64,000 nucleotides of DNA from Heligmosomoides polygyrus polygyrus (Eukaryota; Nematoda; Chromadorea; Rhabditida; Heligmosomidae). Below are positions 10,998-22,356 of this stretch, piece by piece; the first letter of the stretch is position 1, and the number at the start of each line of letters is the position of its first letter. The position numbers were made by a program, and so were the translations under genes. Under the pieces are notes generated by a model. The model saw only the letters and a list, made by a program, of their open reading frames with translations, was not told where the DNA came from and ran no database searches. Where the stretch lies: positions 7,998,001 through 8,062,000 of the forward strand of contig OX377202.1 of NCBI GenBank assembly GCA_947396885.1. Direction: 5' to 3'.

Positions 10998-11818
10998 CAC
11001 CTGTATCACCTGTCATCCCGTTGATCATCGACTTGCTCGAGCGGGTGCCAGCAGCGTCTCCATTCGTCCTTGTCGCGTGCCAGAGTGGTCCAATGGATCC
11101 TCCTCGCTCGAGGGACACGAAGAGCGTCATATCGGTCGTTCGGGGCTTTCACGAAGAAGTCCGACCAAAGCGTTGGTGGGCGTCCCGGTGTTCTCCTGAC
11201 ATCCCGCGGAATCCAGTCGGTAACGGCTCTCGTCCAGCGGGTGTCTGCGAAGCGCATTACGTGGCCGGCCCACCTAGTTTTCGACGACTTGGCCCATGCG
11301 ACAGCGTCTCTGATCTTCGAACGTCGGCGAAGCTCGAAACTCCGGAGGCCTTCTCTCACTTGCGTGAGTCGTGTCACTCCGAGCATCGTCCTCTCGATTC
11401 CACACTGCGCGACGCTGATCGCATGTTCATCCTGCTTTCGTATAGCCCAGGTCTCTGAGGCGTATGTTACGGCAGGAAGAACGGTAGAGTCGAATAGGTG
11501 GGCACGGAGTCGGACGTTCTTCGTCTTCTTCGCGACTTCTTCGACGCTCTTGAAAACTCCCCAAGCCGCCCGTTTCCTCCTGCTCAGCTCTGGTGCTAGG
11601 TCGTTGGCCATGTTGACTTCGCGACTCAGATAGACGTAGCTGGAGCATTCGGAGATGTTCGTTCCGTTGAGCGAGAATGGGGCATCAGAAACTTGTCCGT
11701 TCCTCATGAATTCGTAAGATTCAGCTGCAGTCCAACGTTCCCACATACACGATCGAAGTCGGCCAGCATTCGCTACACCTGACTGAGGCTCGTTGTTATG
11801 AGCACAATGTCGTTAGCG
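10998..11818 (-). mobile_element. 5'-truncated RTE-clade LINE, C-terminal reverse transcriptase part
   Basis: A minus-strand frame of 246 codons (11746-11006) encodes the RTE C-terminal domain. It includes [48 protein letters not shown] and a terminal [19 protein letters not shown]. The sequence above 11746 continues out of frame through a degraded motif C region (ANDIVLIT in place of FADD). The 3' end at 10998 is an ACAGGTGATACAGGTG-type short repeat. It is in head-to-head orientation with the copy at 12062-13066, so the pair forms an inverted repeat. Confidence 0.88.
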
Positions 11819-12061
11819 AAGAAATTAACGGAATAATTAATTTTATTTAAAGTATTTGTAGAATTTGAAGAGTGCGCCTCAAATCAATCAAATTCCTCAA
11901 AATGCTAGTGGAAGGAGATGAAAATGTCGATCAAAAGAAACAACAGACATGGCCAGATTCAGCTGAAAACACTCAAGCCCGGGAAAGTAGAGCAAATCGG
12001 TTTAGGACTATACCACAGAAGGTTGCAGCTTCCCATCAAAAAACGTTGTAAGAAAGTATGT
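11819..12061. other. Spacer between two inverted LINE copies
   Basis: About 240 bp of AT-rich sequence with no recognised feature. Confidence 0.4.
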
Positions 12062-13066
12062 AGGTAGCATTCGACTCTGTCGAAAATGAAGCGGTCCTCA
12101 AAGCTCTACTCACTCAGGGTGTTCCTACTCTGTACATCCCGAAGCTCTTCAGCGCCACCCTCGAAAACGTCATGCGTAAACTATAGAATGGAAGACATGG
12201 AAGTGAAGGTCGACGGCCAGCAGCTGCACCATCTTCGTTTCGTTGACGACATCGTGCTCATAACACCGAGCATCAGCCAGGCGGAGAGAATGCTGGCCGA
12301 CTTCGAGACTTCGTGTATGTGGGAATGTTGGACTGCAGCTGATTCTTACGAAGACGATGTTCATGAGGAACGGACGAGTTTCTGATGCCCCATTCTCGCT
12401 CAACGGAACGAACATCTCCGAATGCTCCAGCTACGTCTATCTGGGTCGTGAAGTCAATATTACCATCGACCTAGCGCCAGAGCTGAGCAGAAGGAAACGG
12501 GCGGCTTGGGGAGTTTTCAAGAGCGTCGAAGAAGTCGCGAAGAAGACGAAGAACGTCCGACTCCGTGCCCACCTATTCGACTCCACTGTTCTTCCTGCCC
12601 TAACATACGCCTCAGAGACCTGGGCTATACGAAAGCAGGATGAACACGCGATCAGCGTCGCGCAGCGTGGAATGGAGAGGACTATGCTCGGAGTGACACG
12701 ATTCACGCAAGCGAGAGAAGGCCTCCAGAGTTCCGAGCTTCGTCGACGTTCGATGATCAGAGATCACATGGGCCGAGTCGTCGAAAATTAGGTGGGTCGG
12801 CCACGTAATGCGCTTCGCAGACACCCCCTGGACGAGAGCCGTCACCGACTGGATTCCGCGGGATGTCAAGAGAACATCAGGACGCCCACCAACGCGTTGG
12901 TCGGACTTCTTCGTGAAAGCCCTGAACGACCGATATGACGCTCTTCGTGTCCCTCGAGCGAGGAGGATCCATTGGAGCACTCTGGCACGTGAGAGGGACG
13001 AATGGAGACGCTGTTGGCGCCCGCACGAGCAAGTCGATGATCAACGGAACGACAGGTGATACAGGT
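12062..13066 (+). mobile_element. RTE-clade LINE copy, internally deleted
   Basis: Starts within the reverse transcriptase at AFDSVENEAVLKALLTQGV, jumps to [15 protein letters not shown], then carries a motif C variant FVDDIVLI near 12240. It continues in broken frames through the C-terminal block (12357-13059: [27 protein letters not shown]). It ends at GACAGGTGATACAGGT. It belongs to the same family as 10998-11818 and 18172-20167. The APE endonuclease and the first half of the RT are missing. Confidence 0.87.
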
Positions 13067-13364
13067 AAAGATACTTGCAGAAGTGAATTTTTTAAATAAA
13101 TTTTTTTAAAAGACGCCTTTAGTTTGGTGAGACAACGTCTATTTAAGACGTAGTTTGTAAAATGTCAATTTTACTTCCAAAGGTGTCTAGATTAAAATTA
13201 AAAAGCGTCCGCTTTAAAAGGAAAGCCATCCAATTTTTACGAAAATGGCATCGACTATAATAAATCGCTAAGGCTTGAAATTTTGCATTTTTTAATCACC
13301 TAGAAGACCCTGTGATACAAAAACTCGGATAGGTATATTTTAATATTTATTCCTGAGCATATAT
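13067..13364. other. Region downstream of SCP-1
   Basis: Holds degenerate units such as GTGTCTAGATTAAAATTAAA and AAAGCGTCCGCTTTAAAAGG (the ~20-bp repeat family) and the SCP-1 polyadenylation signal. Nothing else is seen. Confidence 0.5.
13346..13351 (-). promoter_or_regulatory. Polyadenylation signal AATAAA of SCP-1
   Basis: AATAAA on the minus strand starts 14 nt past the SCP-1 stop codon, a spacing normal for compact nematode 3' UTRs. Confidence 0.6.
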
Positions 13365-16300
13365 TCAAATGGGATGGTTGAGAAGGAATTGTTGAATGGC
13401 GTAGTACATCTGTGGAGCTTTCCACTGCGGTGCCATGTGTCCAGCGCCCCTCACTGAAAATGAAACTCTCATGAGATTAGAGGATTCGGACAATTTCTTG
13501 ACGTTAGAACGTACCTGTAATAAATGTGAGTCCTTTGAAGAGAGTCTTGAAGCCGGCGATTTGACGGTCGAACTTCCACGGGGTTTTGCCGAGAGTTCGC
13601 TGAAAGAGAGGACGCTTCGAAGTGACATCAACTTTGTAAGAAGTCCGTTGGCGAACCTTGAGGCCGAGTTGGTCGGAGAACTGCTGACCCATCATGAAGT
13701 TACAGGCCATGTCCGTGTCTCCGTAGTAGAGAAGCACGCGAACATTGGCGGCGACGATCTTCTTGATGAACGGTGCCATATCTCCGTATTGCTTCTGATA
13801 GGTGCTGGTCACCTCGTTGCTAAAATGAGCCAGGTGAAGTTGAACAATGGGCGCTACCTCCTAGGGTTTCTCACCTGCAGATGTCCCATTTCGGAAGGTT
13901 GAATGGAATGTTCAGCGCCTTCCTAACGTGAGCATCGTTCATGTACATGATGACGTCCGAGTCGTTCAGACACGGAGCATCACCATACAGAGGTGCATTA
14001 TCCTTAAACACTGCTCGTTAAGCCAATAGGAGCTTGTCGACTCCTAGTAGGTAACCTACGCGTAGGAACTTCATGAGGTCTCCCTTCTTCTTAGCCTCCT
14101 CGACGTGCTTGTAGCCGGCAGCAACTCCTAAAAGAAATCCATCTTGGTATAACAGGGTTGGAAACGACGATAACACTGTACCTCTGAGCATGTGGGTCAT
14201 CCTCTCGCCGTTCACAGCTGGGTTAGGATCGCAGTCCCTGTACAGATCGTAGGGGTTCAGTCCTCCTGCCCAGAGGAACTGGAAGATGTCCTCGACCATG
14301 GTGGCACAATGACCAGTCACCTGAATTTAGACGTTTACAAAATAGGCATTTTTCTAAGCATTTAGTCCTAACTTGGTTTACAGACTACAGTCACTAATTG
14401 AACAAATCTAGAAGTATCAATAAAGGTTTTCGTTAGGCGAAGAGGATTCCTCTAACGATTCTCCCCTGAATAGTTCAAACTCTTAGACGTCTACTTTTCT
14501 TATAATGGCCCACAAAGGTCGTGAAAATTTCTTAATAAAAGTGGTCTTCATAGAGCTAACTTCCTATCGTCCTCAAGTATCTGATCTGGAAACCATACCT
14601 CAGATTTTTCAAGTTGCTAAGGTTTCACCGAATGAATCAGGCGCTAGCCCTTCAAAAGGAGATCTCCTAAAATACACCACCATAGCTTTCGATTCTGCTT
14701 TTTTCTGCCAATTTTTTTGGAAGCAATCTTTGTGGCGCTGACAATTTGCTCCACATTTTTAAGAAAATAATTTAATACTGCAAGTTTAGACCAGGAATTG
14801 GGTATCAGAACTATGCTGTTGAGCTGCCTCTTTGCAAAAGAACAAGAAAGAACTTCACTTTGCCTAAACTCTCGACAATGTAGGTGCCAATGGCAACCTC
14901 TAGTTTCTTTCTTGAGTAGAAAAATTTGAAAAATTAAAAGAGTAGGCATACGTTACGAAAAGCGGATCATGAAAAAATAAATAAGTGGTTTACAAAAATT
15001 TGGGAGAAGGCTCTTCAAATCACCTAGGTCACTCTCATGTTTGGTAATTGGTGATTTGCTGCTGGTATAGTTCAGAAATGATGAAAGTAAGCTAGTAGAT
15101 TAGAGTCTAAGAACGAGGTATAGAAACCTGTTAAAAATGTGCACAGCTCTGGAAAATAATGAATTTTCACTCATCCGATTAGCAACTCGAATTACTATAT
15201 ATTTTACCATTATGATCGGGTTATTTGGGGTGCTGATCATGAATCTGACACCCGGTTTTGAAATTTTGGCCGATTACGGTAGGTGCGGTTGACTAGGCTT
15301 CATCTCTAAGAAAACTGAACGATTTTGTGCTAGAACGTATACTTTGTTCTACTTAAACGAAAACAAGGAAAGAAAGGAAATAATCGTAAGAAAACAGAAA
15401 AGAAGAGAGGATAAGATTAAAGAAGTGGCAGGGAGAAGGTTCGTTTCTCTACTTTCTTCAGATGAACCCTTGTTCCCTTGCCGTTCCAGTAAAGAAGGGA
15501 ATCATTTAATAAGACATCGATTAACTGTGTCAAACATTCTTATTTACTATATTTTTAAATTGGGCGCGTGGAGCGCACTAGGAGGAGGCACCGACTGTCG
15601 CCTGCACCCGATACCAGGTCCCTGGTTCAGATTTCCCGCCCAAGCCAACCATGCCTTCCATCCCTCCGGGGTCGGTGAATTGATACCAGACTTGTCTGGA
15701 AAGGATAACGCGCTGACTTGTTCATCGGCTGGCCACCGCAAGTCATTGTACGCACAATACGCATTCAACTCGCCTCTACGACATCCCGTAGAAGCAGAAT
15801 GCGTGGCGCATCCCAAAGGGGATTGAGTAACGCTGTCCTTTATTCTTATCTTTATATTTTTAAATTGTTTTAAATTTAAGTTTTTTTATTTTAAATAGTT
15901 AAATTTTAACATTCAGTTTATTTAGTGAATTATTTACTTATTTAATTTGACCAAAGTTAAAACAAATACAAACATATGTGAAGAAATTTATGTAAAAACT
16001 GTATGTAAAATTAAGCTACAACCGTATTGCTATCAAAGCGTTATCACCGTTTATTTGTTGTAAAGTTTTCGAAGAAGAAATCTCACCGCCTACAAGGGGA
16101 CGCAAAAATATATTTATTTATTTTATTTATTTATTTATTCAAGGCATAGACAGACACAGACAACTGTCTAGCTTGTAAAGTGTAAAAGAACTAACAAAAC
16201 ATCACAGATTGACCACTCGAACACAAGTCAAGTAAATAACAAACCACAGGGATCATTTCTTGAATGTCTGGCATTCAATCTTTGACAAACATTCTACAGG

Positions 16301-19300
16301 CTTGAGCAGAGAGCCTCTGTAAATCTTCATACTTGCCCAGTATATTCCGATAGTTCAGGAACAATAACTGGATAGTTGTTCTCAGATAGAAAATTGCTAC
16401 TAGCTAGATGTGTCAATTCTAGTGCTTTACTATTATTGAAATCATTGAGTCTGAACGAAGTCACGTTAATTTGAATTTGGAAGACGAAAACGGCAAAAAC
16501 TTTTAGTGCAGTCAACTTTTTTTTCAGTTTTTAATTTTAAAAATAGTACAAAAACGGTTCATATGTTCATAGATTTGACACATAACCAGCAGCTGGCATT
16601 GCTGACATGACTCCTGTGGAAACCAGGGGCCCGGTCCAGCAGACGGCCAATTAAAGGATAACGGATAAAGGACAGCGTCACTCAATCCCTTTTGGGATGC
16701 GCCATGCATTCTACTCCTACGCGATGTCGTGGAGGCGACATGAATGCGTATTTGGCCATACATTGACTTTTGGTGGCCAGCCGATGAACAAGACGGCGCT
16801 TTGCCCTTCCCAGAGAAGTCTGGTACCAATTCACCGGCTCCGAAGGGATGGAAGTTTTAGTTGGCCTGTATGGGGAATCCGAACCAAGGACTTGCTATCG
16901 GGATGCGGGCGACAGTCGGCACGTCCTCCTACTGCGCTACACGCGTCCTAGACTGCCAATTATGCTCGATAAAATGATCAGTTCGGGCTGCGCGGACGAG
17001 CCTTCATAATTTTGTCCTACGCGAAAACAAAACAGCAGCATGAAAACAGCATGAATTACTGCTCTATGTCAATATGTTTCTGCCTTAGCTGATCAGCTGT
17101 CTTTTTCGAGTACTGAGTAGTTGGTTCTTAAAATGAATCTTTAAACAATAATATAATCGTCGAAAAGCTGTAGGAATGTCAGAACGGTCCTAACGATGCA
17201 TATGAATTCGTGCGAATATTCACACAGTTTCGGCTTCCAATGTCGTGATGTAAGTGAGTTTTTGTAGGGTAGGGCTCCCACTCCCATTTCTCCTTTAAAA
17301 AAGTAGGCAAACAGCTCCGCCATCCCAAGGGGCAATGTTTCAAAGTCAAATCCAACCACTATCTCATTGACATTCGATTTTTAATTCATTTTTAAAAGTT
17401 TAGCTTTGTTTAAATTTAATCTCACAGCATCCGTTTATTTCTTTTTTCTTCCGTTTTTCTTTTCTACACCTATCACTGACGAGCGCATCTTGAATCAAGG
17501 TCTTCGATCCTGGTTCTCGTCCAGGCGAGTCGAGCCTTCCATCCATTCGGGGTCCGTGAATTGGTAGCAGACTTCTCTGAGAAGGATAAGGCGTTGTCTT
17601 GTTCATCGGCTGGCCAGCGCAGGTCATTGTATAGGTCTAATACGCATTCGAACTGCCTCCACGGCATCTCGTAAGAGTAGAATGCGTGGCGCATCCCAAA
17701 GGGATTGAATAATGTCGTCCTTTATCCTTTTATCTTTAATTTATTTATGTCTCTTAACACCTTTCAGTTTTTGTTTTTTCCTATACTCCTCTATTTTTCA
17801 TTATCTATACTTAGCAGTGCGTAGCAGCGCAGTGGGAGGAGGCGCCGAGTGTTGCATGCACTCAGATCTTAGGTTCTTGGCTCAGATTCTCTCTTCATGC
17901 CAACTGAGACTGAACATCTGAAGGCACTGGGCTGGCCAAATATACTTTCAGACTGTCTCCACGATATCCGTAGAAGTAGAATGCATGGCGCATCCCAAAT
18001 AGGGATTGGTTTACGCTGTGCTTTATCCTTATCCTTTATACGTATAACTTTTATAGAAGCGCGTCTTCTCATCTACTACTCAAATCAAATTGGGGAACAA
18101 GTTCGACTGAGCACAAGCCTTCCGTCTGGAGTCGGTGAGTTGCTATCAGGGGTCGGATTCATCAACCGCTTCACCTGTCACCTGTATCACCTGTCATCCC
18201 GTTGATCATCGAATTGTTCGAGCGGGTGCCAGCAGCGTCTCCATTTGTCCCTGTCGCGTGCCAGAGTGGTCCAATGGATCCTCCTCGCTCGAGGGACACG
18301 AAGAGCATCATATCGGTCGTTCAGGGCTTTCACGAAGAAGTCCGACCAACGCGTTGGTGGGCGTCCTGGTGTTCTCTTGACATCCGCGGAATCCAGTCGG
18401 TGATGGCTTTCGTCCAGCGGGTGTCTGCGAAGCGCATTACGTGGCCGGCCCACCTAATTTTCGACAACTTGGCCCACGCGACAGCGTCTCTGATCTTCGA
18501 GCGTCGGCGAAGCTCGGAACTTCGGAGGCCTTCTCTCACTTGCGTGAGTCGTGTCACTCCGAGCATCGTCCTCTCGATTCCACGCTGCGCGACGCTGATC
18601 GAGTGTTCATCCTGCTTTCGTATAACCCAGGTCTCTGAGGCGTATGTTAGGGCAGGAAGAACAGTGGAGTCGAATAGGTGGGCACGGAGTCGGACGTTTT
18701 TCGTTTTCTTCACGACTTCTTCGACGCTCTTGAAAGCTCCCCAAACCGCTCTTTTCCTTCTGCTCAGCTCTGGTGCAAGGTCGTTGGCCATGTTGACTTC
18801 GCGACCCAGATACACATAGCTGGAGCATTCGGAGATGTTCGTTCCGTTGAGCAAGAATGGGGCATCAGAAAAGTTCGCGCATGACGTTTTCGAGAGTGGC
18901 GCTGAAGAGCTTCGGGGATATGGTATCCCCTTGCCGAACCTCTCTCTTCACGTCGACGACGACGTCGTTGTAGAACGGTGAGATCTTGGTCGTGAATCCA
19001 CTGTACAGCTCTCGAAGGACTCTGATGTACTGAGTAAGAACGCCCTGAGTGAGCAGGGCTTCGATGACCGCTTCAGTTTCGACAGAGTCGAATGCCTTCT
19101 TCAGGTCGATGAACGTAAGGCACAGCGGCAGCTTGTACTCTCGCGACACTTCGATGAGCTTCGTAATGGTGTGTATGTGGTCGATCGTGCTGAATCCTCT
19201 CCGAAATCCTGCTTGCTCGCATGGCTGTCCTTCGTCCAGCGTTCTGCTAATCCTATTCAGGATAACTCGAGTGAACAGCTTGTAGACTACGGACAGCAGG

Positions 19301-21916
19301 CAGATCGGGCGATAGTTGCCAATGTCGTGCACGTCTCCCTTCTTGTACAGCAAGACGGTTCTGCTGGTCTTCCACTGAGATGGAACCTTGCACTCCGACA
19401 GGTAACGTGTGAAGAGCCGCGCCAGGGTGTTGATGAGCGTAGGCGGGAGGTTCTTCAGGTGTTCGGGTCTGATCCTGTCGGGACCGGGTGCTGTACGTTT
19501 CTTCACCGACGAGATGGCGTGTCGGATCTCGGAAGGGAGAACAGAGGGGACGACGTATCCATCCTGCGGAAGATGGCATGGGGGCAGGTGGACGTGGCTA
19601 TCGAAGAGATCGGAGTAGAAGTCGTGGATGACCCTCTCCATGGTCCTTCTGGAAGAGGTGACGGTTCCGTCGGGACGTCGGAGAGCTGTCATCTTGGTCT
19701 TGAAGTTGGCGAAGTTCCGGCGGGCATTGCGGATGCTCAACCTCTGCAGCTTCAGCCAACACTTCCGCCCTTCTCTCCTTCAGATCTTCCTTTATCGCCG
19801 CTCTGCATAGCTTCGCAAGCTCGGACGTCAGTTGGTAGTTGCCTGACGCTCGTGCTGCTCCACGCTGGCGTATCAGCTCGAGAGTTTCCGGAGACAGACG
19901 TCTCTTGGTGGTCTTCAAGCTCTCGGCTCCCTTAGCACTATCGTGGAGATGGTGCGCGAAGCGGCCGTATTCCTCGTCGACGTTGTCCATAACGGTATTT
20001 TCCCAAAGGCCGGCGAGAGAGGTGTAAAGGTCCCAGTTGATGGTCGTTCTGGGACTCCTCTTCTTGAACTTCGCGGCCTTCTCTCCTTGACGCGAAAAGC
20101 GGAACCTTGCGCGAAGGAGGCGATGGTCCGATCCCGTGTAGAACTTGGACCTGATGCCCATGAAAGCCATATCAGGGGGTTTGACGGTTTTTTTAGTGTT
20201 AGAGGGCGGTAAGCGGTTGATGAGTCTGGTCCCAGGTTTGAAAAGGACATATCGCCGACTTGGACATCAGCTGACCTTCCAAGGTCACTTCTCTAGGCCA
20301 AAGATCATACCAATAGGCTTCGCTATATCCCGTAAGGTCAAAGTGCACGGCGCAATCTACAAAGGATTTCTTTAACTGTGACACAGTAGATAGTGAGACT
20401 ATACTTTGGGAACCTTAGCTATCAGGGTCAGGAAAATTGTCCCCTTAAGAGCATGTGCGGCGATACTAGAATCGTTCGGAGGTCACCTCTATCGCCACAG
20501 GTATCGGAAGCGACCTATGATGTCCGTGTTACCTGTGTGAAGTCGCAGGAGTCGATGCAGCCCTTGCAGCACTCCTTCTCCAGGGTGTTCCACGTCTTCT
20601 CATCGATGATTCCGTGACCGTATGCGTATCGGATTGAGGTGTCGATGTTCAGCTTCTCGTTCACGTAGCCGTTACCAAGAGCCATTCCCTAGAAAGAAGA
20701 CATCATGGCTTTCTGGGCGGCTATAGATGGTATTCCATACCTTCAGATTAATGGGGAAGTCGTCCTGGCCGTCAACAATTCTTGCCGTCAGCGTCGGGAC
20801 GTAGACACCACCGTAGGACTCGCCCATGATATAGGTGGCGTGATGACGGAATTGTGGGAATGTCTGGAGTTGCATGGATTAGGAGCTTTTGATTTTAGCT
20901 TCAGAATGCGCGGTGAAGTCATCTAGACAGGCAAACATTTTCTCTTCGTACTCATTTAGCCCATTTTTAAATCAAAAATTATAAAAAATCAAAGTTAAGA
21001 AAGGAAAAATAGTGATAATGGAAACAAATAAAAACCTGATGCCCGAAAGCTTTACAATGTACGAAGAGAGAAGAATGGAATCTATCCTAGTCGGGAGGGG
21101 CAACCGTAAAGAGTCGATTGTATACGTGATCTTATACCACACAAAATTTAAACGAAAGCCCTCGTGTCATGAGACAACAGCTGAAACTCTCACTGAACTT
21201 CGAACTTAAGGGATTGAGTCGCAAATCACTATATACCCCACCCCTCCGATTAGGATAGATCCAAAAAATATTTTATAAGCTATTACGAAGAGAAAATTTA
21301 TCAAACCAGGATGGAAGAAAATGTTTGCCTGGCCAGGTAACATTACTTCAGAATGCGTACCTTAAAGAACTGCTTTACGGCCTCGTAGTTCTCCAACGAC
21401 GTCAGGTCGTCATTGGTCGTGATGTTTCCATCAGTGGCGTACGAGTAACCCACACCGGCGGGCGATTCGATGTAGACGACGGAGGCGAGCTGAGATTCGT
21501 CAAGGCTACACATCTGATAGAGCAATAGGTCTTCTAGAATTGTTTACCTTATTCCATGAGTACGGATTTTCTCTGAGGCTTTTTCCGTCAAGATTCGCCA
21601 CGTACGGGCCCATCTCGTTCAGGAGACCGTCCAGCGACGAGCATCCTGGTCCGCCGTTGAACCAGAAGATCAGCGGATCCTTGGACGGATTGCTCTGCGA
21701 CTCGACGAACCTTCAAGTAATCGAAACCATGTGACATAAGAGCAGCTGACATCGGACCGAGGCAACTGACCAGTAGTGCAGCAGATGAGTGTCGGACACT
21801 TGGAAGAAGCCGGAGTAGTGCCTGAAGTTGAGCTCGAAGCCGACTCCGGGCAGCTGCTTGATTTCTTGTGCTTGGCACACGGCGAGGAGAAGACAGACGA
21901 GTCCAGTCCACAGCAT
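13365..21916 (-). CDS. Serine carboxypeptidase, cathepsin A-like, SCP-1 (11 exons)
   Basis: Exons: 21916-21771, 21710-21548, 21513-21361, 20863-20741, 20688-20533, 14320-14182, 14127-14060, 14002-13875, 13819-13657, 13599-13515 and 13453-13365. Together they make 1413 bp, or 470 aa, with GT-AG introns and consistent phases. Residues 1-17 are a signal peptide, so the enzyme should be secreted or lysosomal. It should remove C-terminal residues from peptides (family S10). [10 protein letters not shown] (65-74) and [10 protein letters not shown] are family signatures. Ser170 in GESYGG, Asp395 in GDTDMACN and His447 in GAGHMAP form the triad. Intron 5 (14321-20532) is 6.2 kb and holds SINEs and an RTE LINE; most others are 34-61 nt, apart from introns 3 (497 nt) and 1 (60 nt). 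First of three tandem paralogs on the same strand. Gut digestion is a plausible but unproven role. Confidence 0.93.
14321..15547. other. SCP-1 intron 5, part without recognised elements
   Basis: Mostly AT-rich intronic sequence. At 15215-15270 GGGTTATTTGGGGTGCTGAT and ATGAATCTGACACCCG match part of the foldback element at 57246-57541. Confidence 0.5.
15563..15852 (+). mobile_element. SINE-A, 290-bp copy with 15-bp TSD, in SCP-1 intron 5
   Basis: Flanked by TATATTTTTAAATTG at 15548-15562 and 15853-15867. The length of exactly 290 bp matches the copy at 8848-9137. Head GGCGCGTGGAGCGCACTAGG, box B-like CCTGGTTCAGATTTCC, tail GTCCTTTATTCTTATCTT. Confidence 0.92.
15868..16640. other. AT-rich intronic sequence, nothing recognised
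   Basis: Contains an (ATTT)n-like run near 16110-16140; otherwise no feature. Confidence 0.4.
16654..16949 (-). mobile_element. SINE-A, full-length minus copy with 13-bp TSD
   Basis: AGACGGCCAATTA (16641-16653) and AGACTGCCAATTA (16950-16962) differ at one base and bound the insertion. Tail AAGGATAACGGATAAAGGAC, head rc ACGCGTGTAGCGCAGTAGG. It lies within SCP-1 intron 5. Confidence 0.9.
16963..17469. other. Intronic sequence, nothing recognised
   Basis: No exon homologous to the other SCP genes and no repeat ends are seen. Confidence 0.4.
17470..17740 (+). mobile_element. SINE-A, copy with eroded head
   Basis: Begins near GACGAGCGCATCTTGAATCA, with CCTGGTTCTCGTCCAGG at box B. It continues through GGGGTCCGTGAATTGGTAGC and GTAAGAGTAGAATGCGTGGC to the tail GTCCTTTATCCTTTTATCTT. 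Confidence 0.78.
17818..18040 (+). mobile_element. SINE-A, internally deleted copy
   Basis: Head GTGCGTAGCAGCGCAGTGGG and tail GCTTTATCCTTATCC are present, but about 70 bp of the centre are missing. Only ~80 bp separate it from the previous SINE-A. Confidence 0.75.
18149..18171. mobile_element. Left end of a MITE split by an RTE insertion
   Basis: GGGGTCGGATTCATCAACCG matches the end of the MITE at 505-640. The rest of the MITE is at 20168-20233, on the far side of the RTE copy. Confidence 0.75.
18172..20167 (-). mobile_element. RTE-clade LINE, 5'-truncated, lacking the catalytic FADD block
   Basis: The minus-strand coding remnant starts near 20170 at the end of the APE domain ([11 protein letters not shown]) and passes one frameshift. 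It continues with RT motifs: [62 protein letters not shown] and [19 protein letters not shown]. At about 18868 it jumps straight to [18 protein letters not shown], so the segment with the FADD motif C is deleted and the copy cannot encode an active enzyme. The 3' tail is (CAGGTGATA)n-like. It sits inside a MITE inside SCP-1 intron 5, on the same strand as the host gene. Confidence 0.9.
20168..20233. mobile_element. Right end of the split MITE
   Basis: ATCAGGGGGTTTGACGGTTT and AGAGGGCGGTAAGCGGTTGA match the right half of the MITE at 505-640. About 50 bp of the middle are missing at the insertion point. Confidence 0.72.
20236..20375 (+). mobile_element. Highly diverged SINE-A central/3' fragment (tentative)
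   Basis: AAAAGGACATATCGCCGACT, CATCAGCTGACC, a TATCCCGTA block and GGCGCAATCTACAAAGG follow the order of the SINE-A body at low identity. Confidence 0.4.
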
Positions 21917-22356
21917 CGCGAAGGATCGGCGACGACAGTGCAGAGAGCGGCTGGGCAGCTCTCTCGGAGAGGCGGAGTTCCGACGTCGAAGTCGACCTCT
22001 GTGATTGATGTCGATAGAGGAGGTGCTGGTCAGGTCTGGGAGGGCATATCAACTGACATGGCGCTTCCTTGTGTACGCGGATCTTCCGTGAAGCCATTGG
22101 CAATCGTGTTTCTCAGTCTTTCGCAGATGTTGCGAATTTAATGGCCGATTTGCACTTCTTACAAGGGACGCCTGTGAACCTACCTCAACGATTCTCAACA
22201 AGCCCTAGATCGTATTGTAGGACATGTAACAAGGAGCACAGTGGCGAAGTTTCTTTTGTTGCTGCGCTCTACTGGGTAGTTGAAAAATAGCGAAAAATTG
22301 TCGCCTAATAAATCCGTTCCGACTTGCAGCGGGCTCGAGAGGAATAGATCCAGCTA
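21917..22356. other. Upstream region of SCP-1 with a dispersed repeat
   Basis: The SCP-1 promoter should lie here. From 22055, TGACATGGCGCTTCCTTGTG, GATCTTCCGTGAAGCCATTG and TTTCGCAG..GCGAATTTAATGG are repeated at 28972-29060. No TATA or GATA motif can be assigned with confidence. Confidence 0.45.

Noticed and set aside
10735..11199. 154-codon plus-strand open frame
   Set aside because: Its second half is antisense to an RTE LINE and the first half matches no family and has no splice signals in context.
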